Shown here: piece by piece, positions 1-7,653 of the stretch
How positions within the stretch are numbered: the stretch's first letter is position 1
Layout of the letters: every line of letters begins with the position of its first letter
Source of the DNA: Prevotellaceae bacterium UBA1710
GTDB taxonomy: Bacteria; Bacteroidota; Bacteroidia; Bacteroidales; Bacteroidaceae
Direction of reading: 5' to 3'
Length of the DNA: 39,790 nt
Assembly (NCBI GenBank): GCA_002317355.1
Contig: DCJC01000065.1
Span: 1 to 39,790, forward strand
Position numbers and translations under genes: made by a program
The notes under the pieces: generated by a model
What the model was told of the DNA's origin: nothing
The model's input: the letters and a program-made list of their open reading frames with translations, nothing else
Database searches by the model: none

Positions 1-96
1 GAGATGATGGGCTTCCTCGGTATCGGTAACAACCCAATGGTAGGTTGCTCTGTAGCTTGTGCCGTTAACGTTGACCTCGCTCTCAACAAGAAGTAA
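1..96 (+). CDS. 3' end of the host target gene (partial, restored by the element)
   Basis: Thirty-one codons and a stop (TAA 94-96) run in from the window edge; the peptide ends PMVGCSVACAVNVDLALNKK. The same C-terminus recurs at 23416-23511 with one silent difference, which shows that the element carries a copy of the gene end and restores the reading frame on integration, as site-specific integrases commonly do. The protein is small-residue rich near its end, but I cannot name the family from this fragment. An intrinsic terminator follows at 134-167. Confidence 0.75.
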   Translation, partial: EMMGFLGIGNNPMVGCSVACAVNVDLALNKK

Positions 97-133
97 ATCC
101 TTGAAATAAAGAGATTTAGTTCAATATAAATAG

Positions 134-167
134 TCTCCTGTAATCGTAATGGTTGCAGGAGATTTTT
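134..167 (+). terminator. Intrinsic terminator of the target gene (left copy)
   Basis: The stem TCTCCTG/CAGGAGA (134-140 and 156-162) is followed by TTTTT. It lies 37 nt after the target gene stop and is conserved in the right copy. Confidence 0.8.
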
Positions 168-290
168 GTATTTATATGGTTCTGATGATGGTATGCTAAC
201 GGTATAAAATTCGCCGAAAACATTAGCTCTTCTCCTACTATCATGTTATTATCTGTAATGCTTAAAATGCCCCTGTTTTTTCGATAAAAT

Positions 291-341
291 TGCTGCCACT
301 TTGCTGCCACTTTTGGCTATCACAAAAAAAGTGGCAGCAAA
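291..341. promoter_or_regulatory. Triple GCTGCCAC repeat upstream of the integrase (candidate arm-type sites)
   Basis: Two direct copies of TGCTGCCACTTT (291-302 and 302-313) are followed by an inverted copy, AAGTGGCAGCA, within 327-341, forming a palindrome of about 15 bp arms. The second element copy has the same layout at 23706-23755 but with GCAGCCAC/GTGGCTGC in all three units. The position between the insertion site and the integrase start fits integrase or excisionase binding sites or an autoregulatory operator. The function is inferred. Confidence 0.6.
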
Positions 342-399
342 ACACAGATAACAAGTTGTATATCAAACGGATAGCTTACACAAAAACAACTTTAAAACA

Positions 400-1620
400 A
401 TGGAGAAACATTGTACAACCGTTTACTTCACTCTTAAAAAGACGAGGAAGGACAAAAATGGAGATTCGCCTATTGTTGCTTGGATAGCAGTTAATAGCGA
501 TAGAACATCTTACTACACAGGCAAAAAGATTAAAGTGTCTGAGTGGGATGAGAAGAAACAACTTGTAAAAGGAACGTCTGATAATGCAAACCTGATTAAC
601 GAGTATCTTTATCAGCTTCGTAATAAAATCTTTCAGAAGGAGATTGAACTGATGGAGAAAGGTTTTATGCTCACTCCCACATTGTTAAAGGATGCTGTTA
701 ATGACCATGTAGAGGCTGTCAATCAAAAAACGCTAATGCAAGTGTTCAACGATTTCCAAACAATGCGCAAGCCACTTATTGGAAAGAAGATTGCCAAAGA
801 CACCTATGAGGACAATGATTTGACAGGTAGATACATCAAAGAATTTATGAAGAAGCAGTACCATCGTAACGATATATATCTACATGAGGTTAAAATTGGT
901 TTCATCCAAGGCTTTCATACTTTCTTGTTAGCGGAGAAGAACAACAGACAGAACACCTCTGCCAAACATTTGAAGTTCCTAAAGCAGTTGATGAATATCG
1001 CCGTCGCAAATGGTTATATACAGTTCAACCCCCTTAACATATATAAGGTGGAACGAGAACCTGTAGAAATTGATTTCCTTGACGACACTGAACTTCGCAA
1101 GATTATAAACTTCGACACTCCAATCAAACGCTTCGAGAGAACCCGAGACGCATTCCTCTTCGGTTGCTTTACAGGTTTGGCTTACATAGACATCAAGACT
1201 CTTCGTAAGGAACATTTTGAGACAGACGATGAAGGGCGAATCTGGATAAAGAAGAAAAGAGTAAAGACTGGGATTCTCTCACGCATACCTCTTTTACCTA
1301 TGGCTAAACTTCTATTGGAAAAGTATAAGGATTGGGGAGGTGATGCTGTTATGCCTATTCAAGACGCAACAGATGTCAATGAAAACTTGAAAGACATTGC
1401 TAGTCTTTGCGGAATCAATAAGCATGTAACTTTTCATACTTCTCGTCATACTTTTGCTTCTACTGTCACCTTGGCAAACAATATCTCGATGGAAGTTATC
1501 GCAAAGATGATGGGACATACCAATACAAGAATGACTGCCAGATATGCAAAACTCGTAGATAACACTATAGCCAAACAGATGGATAATATAAAAAACCTTT
1601 TTGTAGAAAAAGATAATTAA
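400..1620 (+). CDS. int: Tyrosine recombinase/integrase of the element
   Basis: The 406-residue protein should catalyse integration and excision at the flanking att sites. It has the Bacteroidetes layout: an N-terminal arm-binding domain (residues 1-100), a SAM-like core-binding domain (about 110-210) and a catalytic domain (about 230-400). Visible catalytic residues are H346 and R349 (HTSR), H373 (MMGH) and the nucleophile Y382 (ARYAKL), with a lysine in the KKKRVKTG hairpin. The usual first arginine (TGLR) is replaced in TGLAYID, as in many Bacteroidetes integrases such as IntDOT. The ATG at 400 is supported by alignment with the truncated paralogue at 23809, which starts at the equivalent codon. 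Confidence 0.95.
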   Translation: MEKHCTTVYFTLKKTRKDKNGDSPIVAWIAVNSDRTSYYTGKKIKVSEWDEKKQLVKGTSDNANLINEYLYQLRNKIFQKEIELMEKGFMLTPTLLKDAVNDHVEAVNQKTLMQVFNDFQTMRKPLIGKKIAKDTYEDNDLTGRYIKEFMKKQYHRNDIYLHEVKIGFIQGFHTFLLAEKNNRQNTSAKHLKFLKQLMNIAVANGYIQFNPLNIYKVEREPVEIDFLDDTELRKIINFDTPIKRFERTRDAFLFGCFTGLAYIDIKTLRKEHFETDDEGRIWIKKKRVKTGILSRIPLLPMAKLLLEKYKDWGGDAVMPIQDATDVNENLKDIASLCGINKHVTFHTSRHTFASTVTLANNISMEVIAKMMGHTNTRMTARYAKLVDNTIAKQMDNIKNLFVEKDN

Positions 1621-1649
1621 TATTAGTAACATACATTTCTTCTACAGTG

Positions 1650-1688
1650 CCACTAATTGCCATATACTAAACATATGGCAATTGGTGG
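1650..1688 (+). other. Long intergenic hairpin without U-tract
   Basis: The arms at 1650-1665 and 1673-1688 pair over 16 bp with one G-U pair and a 7-nt loop. The hairpin is 30 nt after the integrase stop and is not followed by a T-run on either side. It is one of a family of such hairpins in this element and could protect a 3' end or be a processing site. Confidence 0.6.
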
Positions 1689-1766
1689 AAAACTAGAACT
1701 CCGCTACAAGTTCTGTAATCGGTACTGTTAAAAAACACAACAATACGTATTTATTTATCTTTTTTC

Positions 1767-1798
1767 TTGTTGGAATTATTATTATTGTTGTAATTTTG
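1767..1798 (+). promoter_or_regulatory. Bacteroidetes-type promoter
   Basis: TTG at 1767-1769 and the -7 box TAATTTTG at 1791-1798 are spaced 21 bp. They lie 28 bp before the gene at 1827, and the upstream region is AT-rich. Confidence 0.55.
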
Positions 1799-1826
1799 TA
1801 GCACATAATTAATATTTTTAGTAAAA

Positions 1827-2711
1827 ATGGAGCAAATAACCTTAACCATATCAAAAGAAGAGTATTACCTCTCTAAAGTAGAGTCATTTTGTTACGACTT
1901 GCGTAATGCAATGATTGACATGTCGTTGAAATTCCCTGAAATAAGTACATTTGAACGATATTTCAGAAAATTAGAAGATTATGACAATGTAGTGTATATT
2001 ATCGGTCTCTTACATAAGTGTTGGTGCTTTGCTCATCCTACTTATTTGTTTGATACTATACCTAAAGACCTATCATTTGAAGGTGTGAAAAACATATTGT
2101 CAAAATATCAATCCGGTTCAAAACGCTATGGAATGGATGAATTAAATGAAGAGTTTAGCAAAAAGAACACTCCCTTACTGTTAGCTTACTATAAAGCTTA
2201 TCATAAAGAAGGTGAGATGGCTTTGTGCTATGAAGATTATATGGAATCACTATATTTTTCTGTAGAAAAAAAATGTAGTTCCTACGGTATTAATCTCGAA
2301 AGTTCATTTGTCATTAGGACTACCATTAGAACCGACAAGACCCCCCAACAGTTAAAAAATGCCTTTTCTGTTTTTGCGACGGAATTTAAGTGCTGTAAAG
2401 ATAGCGAAGAAAATCTGCGTATTTTCCTTTCACTTTTTGATGTTACTCACTCCGCGGCAGAAGGAACTATAATGTGGGAAGATACAGGTACGAAGAGCAA
2501 ACAAGCAAGTTTCGCCTCTATCTATACCATTTTTTCGACGTTGGGTGTACAAATGAACCAAGCTAATCGTACTATTATAGCTCAACACATAATATGCGCA
2601 GAAGGAGCCATAATGGAATCCCAAATTAAAGCTCGTTCTGACAGTCCGAAGCAAAAGTCATTACAAGATAAGATTTGGATAGCAATAAACAATCAAAAAG
2701 AGCAGCAATGA
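1827..2711 (+). CDS. Hypothetical protein next to the integrase
   Basis: The 294-residue protein is soluble, with no signal peptide or membrane segment. It is mixed alpha-helical, with several cysteines (residues 22, 66, 68) and aromatic residues in the first half. I do not recognise a family. It has its own promoter and ends inside a terminator, so it is a monocistronic unit. Its place directly behind the integrase suggests an element-specific role or cargo, but nothing in the sequence shows a function. AT-richness resembles the integrase rather than the recombination operon. Confidence 0.8.
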   Translation: MEQITLTISKEEYYLSKVESFCYDLRNAMIDMSLKFPEISTFERYFRKLEDYDNVVYIIGLLHKCWCFAHPTYLFDTIPKDLSFEGVKNILSKYQSGSKRYGMDELNEEFSKKNTPLLLAYYKAYHKEGEMALCYEDYMESLYFSVEKKCSSYGINLESSFVIRTTIRTDKTPQQLKNAFSVFATEFKCCKDSEENLRIFLSLFDVTHSAAEGTIMWEDTGTKSKQASFASIYTIFSTLGVQMNQANRTIIAQHIICAEGAIMESQIKARSDSPKQKSLQDKIWIAINNQKEQQ

Positions 2712-2733
2712 AGGTGCTGCTCTTATTTTTTTT
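2698..2733 (+). terminator. Intrinsic terminator overlapping the stop codon
   Basis: The stem AAGAGCAGCA/TGCTGCTCTT (2698-2707 and 2715-2724) is followed by an almost pure T-tract. The stop codon at 2709-2711 lies in the loop. Confidence 0.85.
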
Positions 2734-2742
2734 TATTTTCAC

Positions 2743-2764
2743 AATCCGCCTTCAATCCGCCTTT
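2743..2764 (+). repeat. Tandem 11-bp repeat CAATCCGCCTT
   Basis: Two adjacent copies occur in the 195-bp gap between the terminator at 2698-2733 and the next gene. The role is unknown; a regulator or integrase accessory site is possible. Confidence 0.5.
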
Positions 2765-2857
2765 TACAAAATCTAGTATTAACTCACTGACAATCAGTGC
2801 TTTGTTACTATTGGTAATTTTCTTATCATCTAAATATCATCCCCCTTTTTCCTCTTA

Positions 2858-2888
2858 TTGCATTTATCAGAGAAAATCAGTACCTTTG
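2858..2888 (+). promoter_or_regulatory. Bacteroidetes-type promoter
   Basis: TTG at 2858-2860 and the -7 box TACCTTTG at 2881-2888 are spaced 20 bp, a textbook arrangement. The start codon at 2907 is 18 bp downstream of the box, which fixes the start there rather than at an upstream in-frame codon. Confidence 0.75.
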
Positions 2889-2906
2889 TCTCAAAAATTA
2901 AAAAAT

Positions 2907-3149
2907 ATGAATAAAAACATAACAAATCAGGCTTCATACGAAGCCTATCTGAACGCTCTTTTCATTGAGGCTGTTAATACGCAGGGAACACCTACGGCGA
3001 GCATCGATGAGATACTTCTTGCCAAGGCTATGTCATACGGACGCGCAGTTGACGAGGCTAAGGAAGATGTGAAACGTATACTCAATGTACGTGGTGCAGT
3101 GAATGTCCTCTTGAAGTCAACTTCCGCTTCTCTGTACAAGTCGGTTTAG
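2907..3149 (+). CDS. Small hypothetical protein, 80 aa
   Basis: MNKNITNQASYEAYLNALF begins a mostly helical acidic protein with no membrane segment. I do not recognise it. Translation from an upstream in-frame codon at 2802 would place the promoter inside the coding region, so the ATG at 2907 is preferred. It appears to open a transcript that continues through the broken frame at 3164 to the HTH and ATPase genes, and could be a regulator or replication accessory by position only. Confidence 0.65.
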   Translation: MNKNITNQASYEAYLNALFIEAVNTQGTPTASIDEILLAKAMSYGRAVDEAKEDVKRILNVRGAVNVLLKSTSASLYKSV

Positions 3150-3163
3150 CCTCTTGTATCTAA

Positions 3164-3481
3164 ATGAAGAACGCGCGTATTGATGACTGTATGCAGATAA
3201 CTCTCCGCCTCAGGGCGTATCTCTCACAGACCGAAATCATGACGGTCAGACTGTTAGGAGTACGAAACAAGTATAATGATTTTCAATAAAAAATTACGAT
3301 TAAAAATTCAACGCCTGAAGTCATTAAAGATGACGCTCAGGTAAAGCAGAGTGAGGCTAGCGTAGTAGAGCCTCAGAATTTAATCTCCACTGAGCAGGAG
3401 ACCGATGCTCAGGCAAGTACAGGTGCTAGTCCTGTAAGTACAACTCTTATAAGTCATGAAGAAAAAGAAACATTGTGTTAA
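3164..3481 (+). pseudogene. Two same-frame reading segments split by TAA; start codon of the second lost
   Basis: A 41-codon frame (ATG 3164 to TAA 3287-3289) is followed in the same frame by about 63 codons (KNSTPEVIKDDAQVKQSEAS and on) ending with TAA 3479-3481. The second part has protein-like, Ser/Thr/Gln/Glu-rich composition but no ATG or GTG; an ATT (3299) stands where a start would be expected. Either it is a separate small gene started at ATT or one with a lost start, or the two parts are one gene with a nonsense codon. It overlaps the next gene by 26 nt. Confidence 0.45.
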
Positions 3482-3878
3482 TTCTTCGTATGGTAGAATA
3501 TCGATAGATATAGAACCTGAAGGTGTGGCAATCAGTCAGGGTGATGGTAGAATATTGGTATCACCGGAAGAGATGGAAAAATTGGCAAAGGGCCTGTTCG
3601 CAACTAAGCGAGTAGAGTTTCCGTCTGTGACTCAAAGCTACTCTTCACCCTATATGTCATCGTTTGACCAGTCTCTCCTTCAAGTGGAAGAACCTTCTTC
3701 ATACATGGAGGAACAGAAAGCTATGCATAAGAATGCATATTCTCCATGGACTCCAAAAGAAGAGGAGTTACTGAGGTTTCTCGTTTCTCAAAAGGTACCA
3801 GTGGAACAAATGGCACAAGCCATGGGACGTAACGTTGGTGCTATTTATGCTCGCATTGCTAAACTTAAATTATCATAA
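3456..3878 (+). CDS. HTH protein, 140 aa (Myb/SANT-like C-terminus)
   Basis: The first 40 residues form a beta-rich region. The middle (about 45-95) is Ser/Gln-rich and probably a linker. The C-terminus (about residues 96-140) begins SPWTPKEEELLRFLVSQKVP and continues through a three-helix pattern with GRNVGAIYARIAKLKL. That is the layout of Myb/SANT-like or sigma-like DNA-binding modules, with a tryptophan and acidic first helix and a recognition helix ending in a basic segment. I infer a DNA-binding accessory or regulator of the replication gene that follows 69 nt downstream. The family name is not certain. Confidence 0.7.
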   Translation: MKKKKHCVNSSYGRISIDIEPEGVAISQGDGRILVSPEEMEKLAKGLFATKRVEFPSVTQSYSSPYMSSFDQSLLQVEEPSSYMEEQKAMHKNAYSPWTPKEEELLRFLVSQKVPVEQMAQAMGRNVGAIYARIAKLKLS

Positions 3879-3899
3879 TCAAAAAAATATTATAATAAC

Positions 3900-3932
3900 A
3901 GTGGATCTCTCTCGGAAGGAGAGAGACCCACT
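3900..3932 (+). other. Intergenic hairpin 15 nt before the ATPase gene
   Basis: The 14-nt arms (3900-3913 and 3919-3932) pair at 13 of 14 positions around a 5-nt loop (one A-C mismatch). No T-tract follows; the start codon at 3948 comes 15 nt later. It belongs to the same hairpin family as 11869-11908 and 12875-12925. Confidence 0.6.
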
Positions 3933-3947
3933 CTAAAAAACAAAGAC

Positions 3948-5279
3948 ATGAAAAAAGTAACAACAACAGGAAAGACAGGTACTTTTACAAGTATCATCAT
4001 CTCTATTCTCCCTGAAATTCTCTCTTCAGCCGTTATTTCTGCAATTACATTTGGATTTTGGTATTGGAAAGAAGAAATCAAGCATAAACACTCTATGGAG
4101 GAGAAAAGACAAGAGACTGACGATTACATCCGTAAGATGTCTTCACGCGCTGAGTACGAGAAGTTGAAGAAGAGTCAAACAACACACGGTAAAGAATCAG
4201 CTTTCACAAGAGCGGATAAATGCCCAGATTCCCATGATGGAGTTGGTGACATTGGTGTCAACTTTCATGGAAAAAAGTTCAGCGAGCTTGTCAACTATAA
4301 CAATTACAACAAGTGGATTGTAGATGGGTATATGGCCTGTGGATTGGTAAATTTTTGTGTCGCTGGTAGTGGTGTCGGTAAGAGTATTTTTCTCTATCAG
4401 ATAGCCTTAGCAGTAGCACATGGAGATAGACCTGCATTTCTTCCTCCGGAGGCTAGCAAATCTGTTAAACTTCATGTAGTTTTTTATAGAGTAGAAGACT
4501 ATGATAACGAAATTATAGGGAAATACGGCAGCGGTAAAGTATTCGATGATGCCGATATTGAGTGGTTTACACCGGAGGATTATTCATCCGACAATTCATC
4601 CGACAACTCACTTGAGGCCTTCACTTCTCACCTAAGGACAGTAGCAACCCAAGTAAAGGAAGATACATTGGTGTGTATAGACCCTGCCACAAAACTATAT
4701 GGTTACAGGCATGAAAGTTTTATCAAGGGTGTAGACGAAGCCAGGAATATTGCAAAACGAAATGGTTGTACTATTACTATCCTCGCTTCACTTCATCATG
4801 AGGAGATTAAAGACTGGATATTTCTTACGAATGACACCATCAGAGGTGGTGACACAGGAATACAGCAAGCAGGTTCTGTCACAGCTATACGTCGTGAGCG
4901 CACTTCTGAAGCCCATCGATTTCTACAGTGTCTCAAGGCTCCAAAGGGTTATAAACACCCTTTATCAGAAAAAAATAACACCCTTGTTGTGAAGTTGGAA
5001 ACTAAAAAAATTGATGAGTCGAACCAGTATGTACATTTTCGTTTCGATAGCATTAAGCCCGAAGCAGAGGCACTTCCTCTCAAACAAAAAGCTACAGAAA
5101 CATCACAAGAATCTGTAGATACTCCTACCGACACACCTCGGGCTCCCAACCAGAAGATTACTTCTGATAAGGAGAAGGAAATCAAGGAACTGCTCGACAA
5201 AGGTGTATCACAGAAGGAGATTGCAGGAAAGTTTGGGGTTTGTTCTAAGACAATATCTCGTTACAAAAACAGAGAATAG
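3948..5279 (+). CDS. RepA-like RecA-fold ATPase/helicase with N-terminal membrane helix
   Basis: The 443-residue protein resembles plasmid RepA-type hexameric helicases (AAA_25/RecA fold). Walker A is GSGVGKS (140-146), and a Walker B-like strand reads TLVCIDPATK (about residue 245), followed by a TITILASLHH strand. A C-terminal HTH (about 405-443) has VSQKEIAGKFGVCSKTISRY, a resolvase/transposase-like recognition unit. Unusually, residues 13-36 form a hydrophobic segment (IIISILPEILSSAVISAI onward) followed by positively charged residues, predicting a membrane anchor. The Ser/Thr/Pro-rich linker before the HTH looks flexible. With the converging primase gene it probably forms the replication module. 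A strong terminator follows. Confidence 0.8.
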   Translation: MKKVTTTGKTGTFTSIIISILPEILSSAVISAITFGFWYWKEEIKHKHSMEEKRQETDDYIRKMSSRAEYEKLKKSQTTHGKESAFTRADKCPDSHDGVGDIGVNFHGKKFSELVNYNNYNKWIVDGYMACGLVNFCVAGSGVGKSIFLYQIALAVAHGDRPAFLPPEASKSVKLHVVFYRVEDYDNEIIGKYGSGKVFDDADIEWFTPEDYSSDNSSDNSLEAFTSHLRTVATQVKEDTLVCIDPATKLYGYRHESFIKGVDEARNIAKRNGCTITILASLHHEEIKDWIFLTNDTIRGGDTGIQQAGSVTAIRRERTSEAHRFLQCLKAPKGYKHPLSEKNNTLVVKLETKKIDESNQYVHFRFDSIKPEAEALPLKQKATETSQESVDTPTDTPRAPNQKITSDKEKEIKELLDKGVSQKEIAGKFGVCSKTISRYKNRE

Positions 5280-5287
5280 TGTATGAT

Positions 5288-5319
5288 AAAAAGAGGAGGT
5301 ATCACGCCTCCTCTTTTTT
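5288..5319. terminator. Strong bidirectional terminator
   Basis: AAAAAGAGGAGG pairs with CCTCCTCTTTTTT around a 6-8 nt loop. The A-run before and T-run after allow termination from both sides. Confidence 0.9.
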
Positions 5320-5466
5320 GTGTTGTGGTATGAATACCTAACGTGTTCAGTTTTTGTAAGTATTTACCACATAGATATAATAAGGAGGAGAGTGTGAGGG
5401 GTTCACACACTCATCATCTTCTTCATGCTGCTGGGAGGGGATAATGTTCATTATTTGCGTTTTTTT

Positions 5467-5537
5467 CATATAGATATATTAAGTAGTAGTTATCAGAATA
5501 GCTACGTTAACTGATTAATGAAAAAAAGCGAGAGAGA
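5467..5537. repeat. 71-bp direct repeat, copy A (origin candidate)
   Basis: This copy matches 5603-5673 at an offset of 136 with few mismatches. It includes a hairpin (GTAGTTAT/ATAGCTAC around CAGA), then GTTAACTGATTAATG and an A-run. The 428-bp gap from 5280 to 5707 lies between converging ATPase and primase genes and holds no gene. Iteron-like or dso/oriT-like use is inferred from context. Confidence 0.6.
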
Positions 5538-5602
5538 GTGCCTCCTTTTATATATGTAGTTTTTACTCAATTCTTACCTGTTCAATTATTGCGAGTTATT
5601 TC

Positions 5603-5673
5603 CATATAGTTATAATAAGTAGTAGTTATCAGAATAACTACGTTAACTGATTAATGAAAAAAAGCGAGAGAGA
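5603..5673. repeat. 71-bp direct repeat, copy B
   Basis: In this copy the internal hairpin is perfect (GTAGTTAT CAGA ATAACTAC). Its A-run and GCGAGAGAGA also serve as the T-tract and stem of the primase gene terminator on the minus strand. Confidence 0.6.
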
Positions 5674-5699
5674 ACACCGTATTAACAGTGTTCTCTCTC
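5657..5699 (-). terminator. Terminator of the primase gene
   Basis: Read on the minus strand, AGAGAGAACAC pairs with GTGTTCTCTCT (5689-5699 and 5667-5677), then CGCTTTTTTT. It sits just past the gene stop at 5708. Confidence 0.85.
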
Positions 5700-5707
5700 A
5701 CTTGCAT

Positions 5708-7153
5708 TTACCAATGCCATTCGAATCTTGGTATTTGCAAAGAAGAATATTGTTCTAATTTTTCATTTTCTACAACAGGAGTTTCTTCCACAAGTTCCTC
5801 GGGTGGGAAATGTGGCATGAAAGCAGGTGCTTCATATCCTATCGGTGAGAAATTGAAACTTGGAGTTTCCTGAGGTGTAGGCTGTGCATCATAATATTTC
5901 TTACTCCAATTATTGATACTGCCTACCGACAATTCTAAACCATTGCGCGCCAGTAATTCTTGATTACTACGCACGGACTGCAATGGGTCGTATAAACGTC
6001 GGAAAAGGTTAACCTCATCCTGTTTCTTGCGTTTTGCTTCTGCACGTCTCTCTGTCTCTGTCATTTGTCTGTTAGGGTTCGTGTCTATTCCTCTATCCTT
6101 GCAATATCTATACAAGGTCGTTTGTGGAATATCTATGCCAGCAGCGATATTCTCCTGTACAGATAGCGAACGGTTATACATAGCATCCAGCTCGGCGTAA
6201 CGAATACGACTCTTGATATCGTTTATTAAGCCCCATGACACCTGTATTCCTGAGCGTACAATGAATTGCGGTCTGTGGTCGCGCCAATATTCTATTTCCT
6301 TACTACAGTACGCCGCTAACTGTTCAAGGGAGTTGTTGAAAGTGTGCTTAACCTTTCGTATCAGGGTGTCCAGTGTGATTACTCCGTCGCTGTTGTCGAA
6401 GAAACGTGCCAGGTCAACATACAGATTAAACAAAGCTGTATCAGGACTCATATCAGGAAACATTAGTCTGCGCAAACAAGCGTTCTTGTGTAATTTACGT
6501 CGCCTGTGTTGTCCATCTACCTGACGTTCTCGATACCACCATAATTGTAGATAGTTCTCATCTGTCATCTGATATAAATCATCAATCCAAACATCGCCAT
6601 ACTCTGTGCGATACTTGTATTGATGCTGCCATGAATAATAGTGCATGAAATTTTGGTAGTCCATACTCTTCATGTCTGCAAGCATCCTCTCGTCAAAGAT
6701 TATCTCCTGTGAGTCGGATGTATCAACTATCGTTTGTACGGCTACGGTCTGCATAGGAGGTTCCTCGGGGAAGTCTTGTATGTCATAAATGAGGTTAGTC
6801 ACGTAAGTTTCATTATTCCCATACACACCATTCATGTACTGACTCCTACGTGTACCACAGTCATCGTCCATCGGTTCGGCAGTATCAAACACAATCTGGT
6901 CGTTAATTGTCTGTGATACATGCAGGAACTCTTTATCGCTGAGCACTCTATTGAATACGTAAACCATTCTGAAACGTCGTGAAGTCACGCCCTTCTTTTC
7001 AAGTCCATCAGAAAAGGACATATATACACAGGTTGGAGGGTAGCTTAGTGTTGTAAGGTACTCTCGAACGTCGCTGAACCGTGTAAAGTCAACGTCAACG
7101 AATATGGTTTGCGCTCCTTCGAAATACTTGTCAGACTTCATGCAAACCTTCAT
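5708..7153 (-). CDS. Primase-like replication protein, C-terminal 481 aa
   Basis: This is the larger part of an archaeo-eukaryotic primase-like protein of Bacteroidetes elements. TIFVDVDFTRF carries a DxD metal-binding motif near its start. It is followed by VYMSFSDG, a RRFRMVYVF strand and DDDCGTRRSQYMNG, resembling the acidic/arginine motifs of AEP primases. The C-terminal half has two helix-turn-helix-like units (LSVQENIAAGIDIPQTTLYR and ELSVGSINNWSKKYY), suiting origin binding. The reading frame is open upstream of the ATG at 7153 for 24 codons as far as a TAG (7226-7228), and continues in the same frame beyond it as the feature 7226-7450. The intact gene would thus be 5708-7450. Expression of a protein from 7153 alone would still keep the DxD motif. 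Confidence 0.75.
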   Translation of the reverse strand: MKVCMKSDKYFEGAQTIFVDVDFTRFSDVREYLTTLSYPPTCVYMSFSDGLEKKGVTSRRFRMVYVFNRVLSDKEFLHVSQTINDQIVFDTAEPMDDDCGTRRSQYMNGVYGNNETYVTNLIYDIQDFPEEPPMQTVAVQTIVDTSDSQEIIFDERMLADMKSMDYQNFMHYYSWQHQYKYRTEYGDVWIDDLYQMTDENYLQLWWYRERQVDGQHRRRKLHKNACLRRLMFPDMSPDTALFNLYVDLARFFDNSDGVITLDTLIRKVKHTFNNSLEQLAAYCSKEIEYWRDHRPQFIVRSGIQVSWGLINDIKSRIRYAELDAMYNRSLSVQENIAAGIDIPQTTLYRYCKDRGIDTNPNRQMTETERRAEAKRKKQDEVNLFRRLYDPLQSVRSNQELLARNGLELSVGSINNWSKKYYDAQPTPQETPSFNFSPIGYEAPAFMPHFPPEELVEETPVVENEKLEQYSSLQIPRFEWHW

Positions 7154-7225
7154 CGCACCCTTATGTTTTCCGCGATGGTGAGTCGGATATGTATAATACC
7201 ACGTACCATCTGACTTCTGAAAAGG

Positions 7226-7450
7226 CTATTTTTTCATCGGATCATAATTGAATAGATTACAGAACGCATGACCACTTGTAGCATATCCAAGGAACTCCGA
7301 TATGTTGACTCTCATACGTACAAATGCCATAGTCTCCTTTCCAATGGCTTTCGCTCCTGGGGTACTTAGACATGCAGATGCGTCGCTCTTACATTGATAC
7401 CCCTCACAACTAACATTAGTCTGAAATTTGAAATTCTCAAGTTTAAACAT
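7226..7450 (-). CDS. N-terminal part of the primase gene, ending at an in-frame amber codon
   Basis: Seventy-four codons beginning MFKLENFKFQTNVSCEGYQC end in NYDPMKK-TAG. After the TAG the same frame gives PFQKSDGTWYYTYP and reaches the primase body without another stop (7450 and 7153 are in phase). The segment ISEFLGYATSGHAFCNLFNY is typical of the N-terminus of this primase group (family knowledge). It may be a nonsense mutation, a sequencing error or read-through. The ATG at 7450 is preferred over an upstream GTG at 7459. Confidence 0.7.
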   Translation of the reverse strand: MFKLENFKFQTNVSCEGYQCKSDASACLSTPGAKAIGKETMAFVRMRVNISEFLGYATSGHAFCNLFNYDPMKK

Positions 7451-7471
7451 AGATTGCACATGTTTTTGGGT

Positions 7472-7630
7472 TTAGTTAAATACTACATCATTGAGGTCAT
7501 AGGTATTTACGAAAAGCATCTGTCCGTTACGAATAGCCTTGTTGTAATTACTGTGACCCATTTTCAATTTTGCGTCTTTTCTGTTTGCATACACCATTCC
7601 TGTTGGTATATGTTGTAATTTAGTTTTCAT
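7472..7630 (-). CDS. Small hypothetical protein, 52 aa, upstream of the primase
   Basis: The frame reads MKTKLQHIPTGMVYANRKDA through a Lys/Asn-rich body to NDVVFN. It ends 22 nt before the primase start on the same strand and begins after an AT-rich leader containing a motif shared with two other minus-strand units (7654-7676). The pattern resembles short proteins that many Bacteroidetes elements carry before replication genes, with a predicted small helix-turn-helix-like fold (KLKMGHSNYNKAIRNG). I infer an accessory regulator; no family is assigned. Confidence 0.6.
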   Translation of the reverse strand: MKTKLQHIPTGMVYANRKDAKLKMGHSNYNKAIRNGQMLFVNTYDLNDVVFN

Positions 7631-7653
7631 ACTATATTATTTTTTTATGTTTC

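Larger units (their letters stand above)
1..314. repeat. Left flanking direct repeat (att arm)
   Basis: This segment matches 23416-23729 at a constant offset with 9 mismatches in 314 positions and no gaps. It includes the target gene end, its terminator and the start of the GCTGCCAC repeats upstream of the integrase. Identity collapses after 314, although the integrase genes align again from 400 and 23809. The crossover core must lie within or upstream of this block. Confidence 0.9.

Noticed and set aside
400..5279. Conjugative transposon of the CTnDOT type
   Set aside because: The integrase group is compatible, but no mobilisation (relaxase, MobB/C) or tra gene is recognisable anywhere in the element.
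5467..5673. CRISPR-like repeats
   Set aside because: Only two copies of a 71-bp unit with hairpins and no spacers of constant length; no cas gene in the window.
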